Source: Heterostelium multicystogenum
Taxonomy: Eukaryota > Evosea > Eumycetozoa > Acytosteliales > Acytosteliaceae
NCBI GenBank assembly: GCA_003667245.1
Contig: RCNN01000177.1
Coordinates: forward strand, 1-63,472
Direction: 5' to 3'
Length of the DNA stretch: 63,472 bases
The notes beneath the pieces were generated by a model. The model saw nothing but the letters and a program-made list of their open reading frames with translations, had not been told where the DNA came from and did not search any database. A program made the translations under genes and the position numbers. The first letter of the stretch is position 1. Every line of letters begins with the position of its first letter. Positions 37,975 through 48,100 of this stretch are shown piece by piece.

Positions 37975-38828
37975 TATTGGATTTACCATTTGGTGTTACA
38001 ATGACATTCCTCTTGGACTGTTCAAATTCATTCACAATGATGACATCTGGAATCAATTCAGGTTCCTTCGAATCTTTTATAAATGGATTGTTTTCAATTG
38101 AATCTGGAATTCAACCACAACCAACACAACAGACGATAAGCTTCCTTCCAATGATAAATGATATTCTTAAGAATGGATATAGTCAATCTCCAACACCAAT
38201 GACCTTTAATGATATTTTTGCCAAAGCATCATCGAATAAGCTCTATCCAACAACACCTTATCTTTATAAAGGTGGTTCTCTTAAATTCCTCAGTGCAATG
38301 CCCCACCATCTTCGTCCTGTATACAGATACCAAAAATCTATTGAAGAAAATTATCAATATGTTTATACAACAAATCAATCTAGATGGTTGGTTAGGAAAG
38401 ACATTAGTATGGGAAGTTTATCGTACTGGATTTTCTAATCGAGCTCGACCACTATACCAATTCACAAAGCCTCAATCTAATGGTCCATTGCTCTACTTTT
38501 TATCTTTGGATCAAAATATTGGTGATGGTTGGACATTTGATACTTCACCCAATGGTAACAATGGTAAAATAATATTATCACGACACAAAAAGGAAATTGA
38601 AGATTATTTTGCTACCAGGAAAAAAATAAAATACCATCATCAATTTAGAATAAATAATCTATCTATCATTATTATCAAGGATAGTATTGTTTGTTCATGT
38701 CGGATGTTATGACAACAACTCAAGATACTCATGCTGTTCTGGCTGAGACCTATTCAACTATGACAACGACTGTGAAAGGAAATTTTTCTTTTTATACAGA
38801 TATATATCTTATTTCATTTAAATTTTAG
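37975..38828 (+). pseudogene. Remnant of a long-form gene: half caspase fold, DUF5648-like region and tail, both LamG domains deleted
   Basis: The sequence resumes abruptly inside the caspase fold (LPFGVTMTFLLDCSNSF), just at the position of the catalytic-Cys loop of copy 1. It then continues through the DUF5648-like region to IGDGW. There copy 1's first LamG domain (about 33177-33935) is missing. After 30 shared bases around FDTSPNGNNGKI a second gap removes the other LamG domain (about 33970-34755), and the end resumes with LSRHKKEIEDYFATRK. A final open stretch reads SDVMTTTQDTHAVLAETYS and stops at 38828. It has no start of its own. I read it as the decayed 3' part of a long-form gene left behind when copy 2 acquired the short-form end. 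Confidence 0.65.
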
Positions 38829-38966
38829 ATATATGTGTAAATTCGTAAAAATTAATCAAAATTTTCTGTTTTTCAGTTTTGACTTAGTTTTTTTGAATTA
38901 TCAAATATTGCTGAATGTTAATAAAAACATCATTCTTACTGAAAACTTCAAATAATAGAGATAGTA

Positions 38967-41583
38967 ATGGTACACATCATTAAGTTAATTTCTCGCTCAC
39001 CTCCTGCAAAACCATCGTTTATTTACTATAGTTGGGATGATATTGAAAGTTATAATGTTGGTCCCGGATTCAACATCTGGGTGGGTAATCGTTCAATAGT
39101 GCACCCTCCTTTTACTTTCTACAATTACTCATACCAAAACATAGATACCCTTGTATCATATATCAAAAGTATTCCTATGGGTACTACAGTGGCAATAATG
39201 GGCATTGGCAACTTGCCATCAATGCCAAGCAAAGCACTTTGTAATGCATTCTCATCATTGGGATCAGCACTCATATATATGGTTGGTATTTCAAATCCAA
39301 ACTATTGTCTGGTTGGATACAAAGGTATGGCTCCTGGAATGGCAAGTGAACAATATGGTGATTCAAATCAGAATGAAGTATCGTCAGAAGCACCATTATC
39401 CACAAAGTCATTTTTGATCAAAAGAATAAGAACATGGTTTCCTGAAACAACACCACCTCCAACTGGTCCAAATATCAATTTCAATAATTTTACAGTAAAC
39501 AATTGGTTCAAGGATTTGGGAAATGGATTCAATGTTATTACTTTCGATCAAGATGTTCAACTGGGACGTAGAACTCAACAACTCGTCAATTTCCCAACCT
39601 CGAATATCAACTCTAATGCATCAGAGTTACTCTCAAGGTATCTTGATTCACTCTCTTTGAACACTTTGGTCATGATTTTCACAAAAGGACTTAATTTGGC
39701 CAAGAACAACTTACATGACAATGCAATCACGAGTTTAACGAATATTGGAAGCAAATTTATCAACAACTTTTCTCAGAACTCCTCAAATGATTGTTGGTTT
39801 ATGATAAAGAAGATTGGATCAAACTCTATGTTCGGTGAGTTGGCATTCAATCATCTTAAACCATGTTCTTCATCATTCTTCTTTAATATGAATCCAAAAT
39901 CGAAGAATTTGCCGAGATTGAGTAGCAAAGATGATGATACATATCTATCAGTGATGTCATCCAACACCACACTCACTGGAATGAATGAAGCATTCTATAT
40001 GTATGTTGGTGGAGTCTCAATATCATTCAGTGACACCAAAGGATTACTCATGTGTGTCATAAGTGAAATCGATGGAATACCATACATTAATAAAGGTTAT
40101 GATATCAGTACAACTCAAGGATCTCAAGATATGGTCACAGATATCTTGGAGAATATCACAATTGGATCATTAGTCATCATATGCTCTGGATCAAACTCAA
40201 AGAGCACATTCACAATATCTGATTCACTTGCCGATGCAATGGGTAGTCTTGGTGCTCAATTAGCCTCTGATATTGTTCCAACAAGTTCATATGCACTCAT
40301 TGGAAGAAAAGGAGCTCCTCTTGGATCAGTTCCAGAGAGTCTCTCAAACAATGGTCCTGTTGTATTGTTCTCAAATTTTCAAAAATCAGTCAAACCTGTC
40401 AAATCATTCATTGAAATAGATGCAGTATCTCTCAGTGTAAGTCTATAAATTTTATAGATTATAATTCATGATGATTAACAATAAATTATTTCAATAGACA
40501 TTCCCTGGTGGAGATAGTGGATATTCAAACTTCAGGATCAATAATCAGATAGTAAAAGGACCATATTCATCTGGACTCAATGTATTAACGATCAATCCAC
40601 TGAATGGAACTGTTATGAGTTCTAAAAACTATGATACAACCATTGATTCACATAATGATATTAAATTTGTTCAAGATATAGAATCACTTCCAGTTGGAAC
40701 AATTGTTGCAATATCAACCATAGGACCAGCTGGATCATATCTCAAAAATGGAAGAGATGCAATTATCAACTATCTTGGAGGAATGCTCATCAAATCATAT
40801 TCTTCTCAATCATATTGTATCATTTCAACTGTTGGACAACAACTCACTGGAGATAAACGAGTAATCAGTGAATGTATGTCTGATAATAGTTATTTGATGT
40901 CAGTTTGTAATCTCCGATTCCCATTAAAATCACTTTTCACAGGTTCTGGTCTTTCATTTTGTGTTACATCGATGGCTCATTCAAGTACATCAACACGAAT
41001 TATGGTTAATGATCAATCGGTATTACAAACAACTTCAAGTGGACTCAATGTTGTAACTGTTGATCCAACCACTGGTTCTTTTTCAGAGAACCATTTTGAC
41101 ACAGCCAACGATGAGCAACAATGGCTTACATTCTTAAAATATATCCAATCATTGAGTATTGGTACATTTGTCTTGATATCAGTTCAAAATTCAATTGGCA
41201 ACTTTACTTCGAATGGAACCAAAGATATGATGAGAATATCATTATCATTGATTGGTGCATCAAAGTTCATCAAAGTTGAACCATCATTCTCATATGCCAT
41301 CATTGGAACCAAAGGATCATCAGTTGGATCAGCATTTGAAGCAATCAGTGCAAATACACAAGTTTGTGTTGCATCATGGGAACCAAAACCATCTTCGTCA
41401 CTAAAATCTGGAACAAATTATGGAGTTCTACCAGATGAACAATGTATATTTTCAGTTCCATCATTGAGTAACTATCATTCAAACATAAGTCCAATACCAA
41501 TTTTGGAAAACTCCAATCCAACTGGTAAAAGGAAATTGGACGATGATACTCCTCAAGTAGACAATAAATTCTTTAAATCATAG
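38967..41583 (+). CDS. Copy 3: intact short-form protein of five ILEI/FAM3-like domains with basic tail
   Basis: This is the only unbroken member. Exon 1 is 38967-40436, the intron 40437-40497 (61 nt, GTAAGT...TAG), and exon 2 40498-41583; the join is in frame and gives 851 residues. Five ILEI-like domains are at about residues 34-130, 187-295, 360-460, 515-620 and 672-780. Each shows a GFN/GLN-V-hydrophobic strand, an 'I-x-S-L/I-P-x-G-T-x-V-x-I' strand (for example IKSIPMGTTVAIMGIG, IESLPVGTIVAISTIG), a helix with SLG or LGG, and a 'Y-x-x-I/V-G-x-K-G' turn (SYALIGRKG, CLVGYKGM, SYAIIGTKGS). In animals ILEI/FAM3 domains occur in secreted FAM3 cytokines, POMGNT1 and CEMIP, where some bind sugars. 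This protein has no signal peptide. It ends KRKLDDDTPQVDNKFFKS, which looks like a nuclear-localisation-type basic patch. The function is unknown. Confidence 0.8.
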
Positions 41584-41921
41584 ATTTTTATGAATGTATA
41601 CTTTCATATTGATTCACAAAAGGATACTTATTTCAATTGCCACTGTTTCTTACTTAAGACTTATTGAAATGGAGAATGTAAGAATTCTTTAATAATTGTT
41701 TAATACATTTTATTTGTTTTAAATTATATTTTATTTTAAGGAGGTACTTTAACCAACTTGTAATTAATTGAGGTTTTATATTATATGGTGAATGAATGTG
41801 TTTGATTGTTGGTTGGTGAAATGTTTAAGTGAAAATGGAAAACTATTATATGATTGAAAAATTTTTATATTATGTATATATATTATTATAATTATATTGA
41901 ATATATTCCAAATGTATTGAA

Positions 41922-44900
41922 TTATGCAACACGTGGAATACACACTTTGACTTTGACGAACAAAAGTACCAAGAAACCGAGAATGACAAAGATAACGATA
42001 TTGTGTGCATGGTATGAAGAGGCATATGGCCATTGTTTTTCGGTTTGACGCAAAGCCATAGGAATGAATGACCACAGATGCCAACAGGTAGAGAAGGCGA
42101 AACCAGCTACGACAATCAAGAGCCACATATCATCTTGGAAACAATTGAAACGAAGCATTGTCAAAAGAATTGCAACAATGTTAGCACCGAAAAGGAAGAT
42201 ATTAGCTAAGAACAAACGGGAGTTCTTGATGGTGTCTGACTCCTTGTTTGAAGAACGGAAAGATTGTTCGGCTTTCTTTGGTCCAGTTGATTCTTCAACT
42301 CCGGCGGCGGTAACAAGCTTGGCTTGACGGAAGGACTCAACGATAACTGGTTTCTTGACAAAGTCACGCTTCCAGTTCCACATGGCTAATTTGTGACGAC
42401 TAATACGACGTTGCTTCAAAAGACGAACAATTGAAGCGGAACCTGCTTTCCAGGCGGCAATGTAGGTACCAGCAAAGGCAAAGAAAGTTTGTTCGGCTCT
42501 CCACAAGTCAGTGGCTTCGACCCAAAGAGATGGACCTGAACGACCGGCTTCATATGGACGACGTGCTCTGAGGATCATGTATTGGATGACACGTGGCAAA
42601 ATCATGACTGGAATCATACCGACGAGAATGAAAATGACTGGATCAGTTACAACGATTGGAACAGTCCAGAGACACATAATCAATGGTGAAAGACCATAGA
42701 AGAAGGCAGTTGGTGACAAGAATGGATAGATACATGAATCGAGGTTATAAAGCATCTTACGCCATCCAAGCTTAGATCTGATGAATGACCATGGAGTGAG
42801 TGAAAAGATTTCAACGGCACCCTGAGCCCAACGCTTACGTTGTTCCAATGTTTCCTTGATATCAACTGGAGCAGTACCAACGACAAGGACTTCATTGTGA
42901 TACCATGACTTGTAACCACTGACTTGCAACTTCATACCGGTATACATATCTTCTGTTACAGAGTTATACATAATACCTCCAATGTCATAGAGTGGTTGAC
43001 GACGGAAAACAGCATTAGTACCTACGAATGGACAAGCACCGTTGGCAGAACGACCTTCCATTACTGGACCGTAGAACTCCATATTACGATGACCCAATGG
43101 ATCGTCAACTGGATAGATGTTACTGAAGAACTGTGGAGTCTGGACGAATGCACATTCGGCACCCTCATCAGAGTAGAAATATGGCATGACACGTTTCAAA
43201 AAGTCTGGATGTGGCTGTTGATCGGCATCAAGCAATCCAATGAATTCAAAGTCGGCCTTTGTTGACTCATTGAAGAGTGCATTGTTAATGTTACCTGCCT
43301 TGTTGTGTGGAATGGGTGGTTTACGACGACGCAAGTAGGTGCATTTTGGTGAAATAACGGTTCCTGATGGCTCAAAGTCGATACGGACATTACCGGTAGA
43401 GATTTCTTCGAATGGAACTTCTTGACGTCCCATCATCAATACTGAGTATTGTGCCATGGCCAATGCTTCAGTGTTTAAGAAACGCAAACGGTGACTGTTG
43501 TTGAGATCACGGATAAAGTTACGGACATAGTCTTTCTTGATCAAGACGGAACGGACCAATGGACGATACATTGCATTACCGTGCCACAATGATTGGAGTG
43601 ATTCAATTGTGAAGTTATTGATCTTTTCACGCTCCAATGCTGAGAAGGTACGGTATGGAGAGAAGTTGTCTTCACGTAACTTGCTGATCAATGATTTCTC
43701 ACTATCGTCGGCTTCACGTTGTTCCTCTTGGTTGATACCAAAGAGTGAGTTGAGTTGGAAGTACTCGATGAACCATTGGACTTCAGCTTCGATGACTTCC
43801 TTGGTAGTGGCAGCAATACGATCGGTGGTTTCAGAGAGAATACCATGTGGATCTTCGTTGGCTTTAGCTACTGGTGGTGCAATATGATGAACTGCATAGA
43901 TCGAACGTTGCAAAAGTTGGAAGAGGAAATTCTTCTCAACTGATTGGAGATGTGCCCAACCACGACTCTCACGGAAATTGGCAGAATCGTCTAGCAAACC
44001 AATCCAGAGATTCTCTGATGGATAGTCCATAGCGATGGCGGTTCTGAAGGTACGAGAAACGATTGAGGGTGGCTCCTTGTAAGTGGTGATGTACATCATG
44101 ACATTGGGGAACTTCTTTCTACGCTTGGCAAGGATTTGTTCAAGGGTTACAACCAAGATGAATGTGCATGGATTGGTAAAGTTATTCAAATGGAGTGCAG
44201 TAGCCAAGAAAGACACAAACTCAACGATGAAGAAGAGTGCTGAGAAACCCATGGTGTAAACATCGTGAGTATTGATAGTCCAACCGGCACGATATGCGAA
44301 ATAGAAAAGATTCCAAACCAAGAAGACAGCCATGGTAGCTTGGAGAATTGAGTGTGAGAAGTATGGCTTGACTTCGAAGACGACTTCCTTCTTTTCCTCA
44401 CCGATAATGGTTTCGAGGGTTTCAAAAGAGTCGTCTTGCATGTTGGTTGTGGTGGCTTTACGCTTAACTTGCATCTGAGACTTCTTCTTGATCATTGCTT
44501 GCTCACGTTCCTTGGTCTTCTCCATCTCGAGGTGAGCCTTGTGTTGACGCATCTTCTCTTCCATCTCGGCAGGTGTGATATCTGGATCTATAAGTGTTTC
44601 GAAACGTGGAGTGGTCATTGAGCCACGGGCTGGTTCCATCAGTGGGGAATGGGCATTGGTGTCCTCAGTTCCGTCGCTAATGGGAAGACCCTCAGTTCCG
44701 TCGTCGGCATTGAAACCGTCGTCTTCGCCAAAGTCCATGATCGTGTTCTTCTTCTTGAGCATGGAGGTCGACGACTTGAGTTTACGCTCGCTGTCCTTGC
44801 GACCCGAGATTTTCTTCTTGGCCAACTCTCTGTCCATTGGCTTCTCCTTGTTGTTCCACTTCCACTTGATGTTGTTGGACGATGGTTTTGGCTTGAGATT

Positions 44901-45131
44901 TCGGCTGGATCCCGAACCACTGAGACCCATCAGCTGATGGCTGCTATCCATTCTCGATGGATAGCTGTTGTGACCGTCTACACCATGACGACTGCTACTC
45001 ATGCTACTACCAACACCACCATTGTTATTGTTGTTATTATTACTCGATGATGATGATGATGATGCTGTAGTGGTAGTGCTAGTTTGTTGTGTTGGAGCAG
45101 AAGGTGTATTTAATGGTATATCACCTTCCAT
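41922..45131 (-). CDS. dcsA: Cellulose synthase DcsA
   Basis: DcsA makes the cellulose of stalk, spore coat and sheath from UDP-glucose at the plasma membrane. The gene is a single unbroken exon of 1069 codons, close to the length of the known dictyostelid enzyme. The cytosolic N-terminal about 260 residues are low-complexity (poly-Ser, poly-Asn), then basic and acidic. Two membrane segments follow (about residues 262-312, with MAVFLVWNLFYFAY and ALFFIVEFVSFLATAL). The GT2 domain has the four hallmark sites: LLDDSANF, LLDADQQPHPDF (DxD), SVTEDMYTG (TED) and QRKRWAQG (QxxRW). A C-terminal cluster of membrane segments completes the channel, ending VKVKVCIPRVA. It is preceded by an 8.2-kb gene-free region that may contain developmental control elements, and it converges on ILEI copy 3. 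Confidence 0.96.
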   Translation of the reverse strand: MEGDIPLNTPSAPTQQTSTTTTASSSSSSSNNNNNNNGGVGSSMSSSRHGVDGHNSYPSRMDSSHQLMGLSGSGSSRNLKPKPSSNNIKWKWNNKEKPMDRELAKKKISGRKDSERKLKSSTSMLKKKNTIMDFGEDDGFNADDGTEGLPISDGTEDTNAHSPLMEPARGSMTTPRFETLIDPDITPAEMEEKMRQHKAHLEMEKTKEREQAMIKKKSQMQVKRKATTTNMQDDSFETLETIIGEEKKEVVFEVKPYFSHSILQATMAVFLVWNLFYFAYRAGWTINTHDVYTMGFSALFFIVEFVSFLATALHLNNFTNPCTFILVVTLEQILAKRRKKFPNVMMYITTYKEPPSIVSRTFRTAIAMDYPSENLWIGLLDDSANFRESRGWAHLQSVEKNFLFQLLQRSIYAVHHIAPPVAKANEDPHGILSETTDRIAATTKEVIEAEVQWFIEYFQLNSLFGINQEEQREADDSEKSLISKLREDNFSPYRTFSALEREKINNFTIESLQSLWHGNAMYRPLVRSVLIKKDYVRNFIRDLNNSHRLRFLNTEALAMAQYSVLMMGRQEVPFEEISTGNVRIDFEPSGTVISPKCTYLRRRKPPIPHNKAGNINNALFNESTKADFEFIGLLDADQQPHPDFLKRVMPYFYSDEGAECAFVQTPQFFSNIYPVDDPLGHRNMEFYGPVMEGRSANGACPFVGTNAVFRRQPLYDIGGIMYNSVTEDMYTGMKLQVSGYKSWYHNEVLVVGTAPVDIKETLEQRKRWAQGAVEIFSLTPWSFIRSKLGWRKMLYNLDSCIYPFLSPTAFFYGLSPLIMCLWTVPIVVTDPVIFILVGMIPVMILPRVIQYMILRARRPYEAGRSGPSLWVEATDLWRAEQTFFAFAGTYIAAWKAGSASIVRLLKQRRISRHKLAMWNWKRDFVKKPVIVESFRQAKLVTAAGVEESTGPKKAEQSFRSSNKESDTIKNSRLFLANIFLFGANIVAILLTMLRFNCFQDDMWLLIVVAGFAFSTCWHLWSFIPMALRQTEKQWPYASSYHAHNIVIFVILGFLVLLFVKVKVCIPRVA

Positions 45132-48100
45132 TGTTTTTTTGTTATTGGTTTTTTTTACTTTTTTTGTTTGTTTCCTATTATGGATTTTCCCAAGTTAGTT
45201 TATGTTTCCAGGTTTTTCCAAGTTATTCCAGTTTTCTAGAAATGTACATACTCTTTTTTGTTAAAAATTTATAAATGCTATTTTATAATAGGAATTATTT
45301 TAATTATAAATTCAATTAAAAAGGAATCAACACCAATATTTTGGTTGAAAATAATTTCAGTGTTGTTGTGCTACTAAACTATCTAGTTGATTAAAAATAT
45401 AATGTATATTATAAAATATAAGTATTAGTACTACTTTTAATTAAATCATATATTAATAATGATTATTGTTATTATTATTAGTTATACTATTATTAATATT
45501 ATTAATGTCTAATCAATGAATTGAATTGAAATGAAATGAAATGAAATTGTGTTTTATATTTAAATTTAGAAATAAATAAATTGTTTGGTTTTAATTTAAA
45601 ATTGATAATTGCTGGTGATATTTGGGGTGGTAAGAATAAAAAGAATTGATGATGTTGGTTTGATGATTAATCACGGTTTTAATGATCGTAATATCATCGG
45701 ATAGGTATGAATATGGTTAAATGTTAACAACAACCATCAACTATAAAAATAATGAATAAATTGTTTAATGTGAGACAAACATACAGACGACACACTATAA
45801 ATCATACATTTATCAATCAAACAATCAAACAAACAATCACCAAAGATATCTTGTCATCATTATTATCATCATCATATTATTATTATTATTTAATAAAAAT
45901 CGTCATGATGTACCAACACAACACACAAATAAATACAATGAAATTATTTTCATATATTCTTTTGACAATGTTGTGTTTTAAATACAAATATTGTGTTTGA
46001 GGAGTGTTGTGTGTGTTTGTTTGGTTTGGAGAAATTATCTAAAAATAAATCATTGTTTTTTAAAATAGCAATATGATTTACTATTCTATGATATTTTTAG
46101 GGTGGTCAAATATGCATGGGATTGGATTGATCACCCGGCTGATTTGATGTGATTTGATTGATTACCGAATATTGTGACTTTCTATTACTCTTTAAAATAT
46201 TCTAATGTGTAATTGTTTTGTTATTGTTGTTATGCTTTAAAAATAGATAATTAAGAATAGTTCTTAGAGTTGTTATTTGTCATTGAATTTTGAGTGAATG
46301 AGTTTCTATGTAATAATAGTATATGTAATAAGCGAGAGAAATTTAAGTAATAATTATGAAATGATTTCGTTAAATTTAAAGAAATGGATGATGGGTCGGT
46401 AACAATAGAATACAATAGATATGAGTTTAGTTTAAAAGGTGTAGTGGAAGAAGTAACCGTTATGTTATTATTATTGTTATGAATATCTAATGTCTGTCTA
46501 TTTGTTTCTGACTGTCATTCATCATCATCTCTCTTAATCCAATCGTCAATCAACACAACACATTGTTGTTGTCCAATCATTCCAACCATATTTCCTATCA
46601 AAATATTATTATAATAATAATTTTGTATAGAGTATTGGTTTGTTGTTGTTGTTATTGTTGGAAATTGTTGGATGACGAAGAGTCACGAAAGAATTAACAG
46701 ATATTGATATATTCCTAAAAAATCTATATATTTTCCTACCTCTTTGAAATAGTTAATAAATTATTATTGCTCTATAGAAGAGACTCTACCACTATTAATA
46801 TTACAACAACATCCAACCACTACGACAATTCCTCCCCTACTACTACAAACTACTACTTATCAATATTAATATTACTTTACTTTATCTTTCTTAATTATTC
46901 TATAATATTATTTTTATGGTATTATTAAATAAAATCAACAACAATAAAATAACAATATATTACTAGATTGCTACAAATATGAAGAGATACACACAATTAT
47001 GAACTTTTGATGATTGTTGATTGTCTGGTGATATTGATACAATATCTATCTGTTGAATTAATTTAAAATAAATAAATAAATATAATTTTATACTTTTATA
47101 TTTCTTTGTAATATATACAAATATATTTATATATATATATGTTAATAAATTATCCAACAAACAAGTATTATTATTATTATTATTATTGTTATTACTATTG
47201 TTATTATTAATTGTTGTTGTTATTATTTGTATAATATTATAGCTTGCTTGTTGTTGTAGCTGTTTGTGTTGTTTTTGTTGGCAAATTATTTATTTGATGA
47301 TGTTTAGAATTAAATAATAAAACACCAAATCAACCAAACAATTGTTTTATAGATAGGATAGTTAGGAATGATTTGCTAGTATCTGTGTGTAGGTATGTGT
47401 GTGCATATTTATGTGTGTGTATGTGTATGTGTTTGTGCTATTTATTATTATTATTATTATTATTAGTATTTTAAATAAAATTATATAACATAAACAATTC
47501 AAATATTATTATTGTTGTTTGAAATATGGAGAAGGTGGGAGAGAGATAGATAGTTTGATTGATTGATTGATTTGATGATCATGAATATCATTCACACACT
47601 TTAACAGCCCCAGTCAAACACAACACAACACATATTATATGTTTTATTAAAAACACAGAGTTGCCAAACCCACACATATATATATATATATTATTTTCTG
47701 AATGATGAAAATGTATATGAAATTATGATCGTTTGACTTGCTTGCTGAATGTTGAATGGCATATACTTCTTGAAAGTGGAGTGCCCCCATTTCCACCACA
47801 CCTCTTTCCTATTCACACATACTTCACACACTTTCATTTATTTAATTTTATAATTAAATGTGTTTAAACATTTCTTGAATAGCAAACATTTAGCATATTA
47901 CCACTACCAATCATGGTCGCAAATCAAAAAAAAATATTAAAGTAGTGTGTGTATGAAGATGTGAGGGTAGTGACTCGAAGGTGAAAATAATATGACCAAA
48001 GTGAGTAGTGAGTGAGTGTGAATAAGTCAGTAAGCAGTAAAGCATGCTGTTTTGCATACAGCAGCGCTGTGTTGAATTGAGCTGACTGCTGCCATTCCTT

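Larger units (their letters stand above)
29586..41690 (+). repeat. Tandem array of three highly similar gene copies
   Basis: Three direct copies start at 29586, 35280 and 38967. The ILEI-encoding parts and their introns match almost base for base, and the 3' flank of copy 1 (about 34890-35022) matches that after the copy 2 remnant (about 38700-38828). The 3' flank of copy 3 (41584-41660) matches that directly after copy 2's stop. High identity in introns and flanks points to recent tandem duplication or ongoing gene conversion. Confidence 0.85.
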
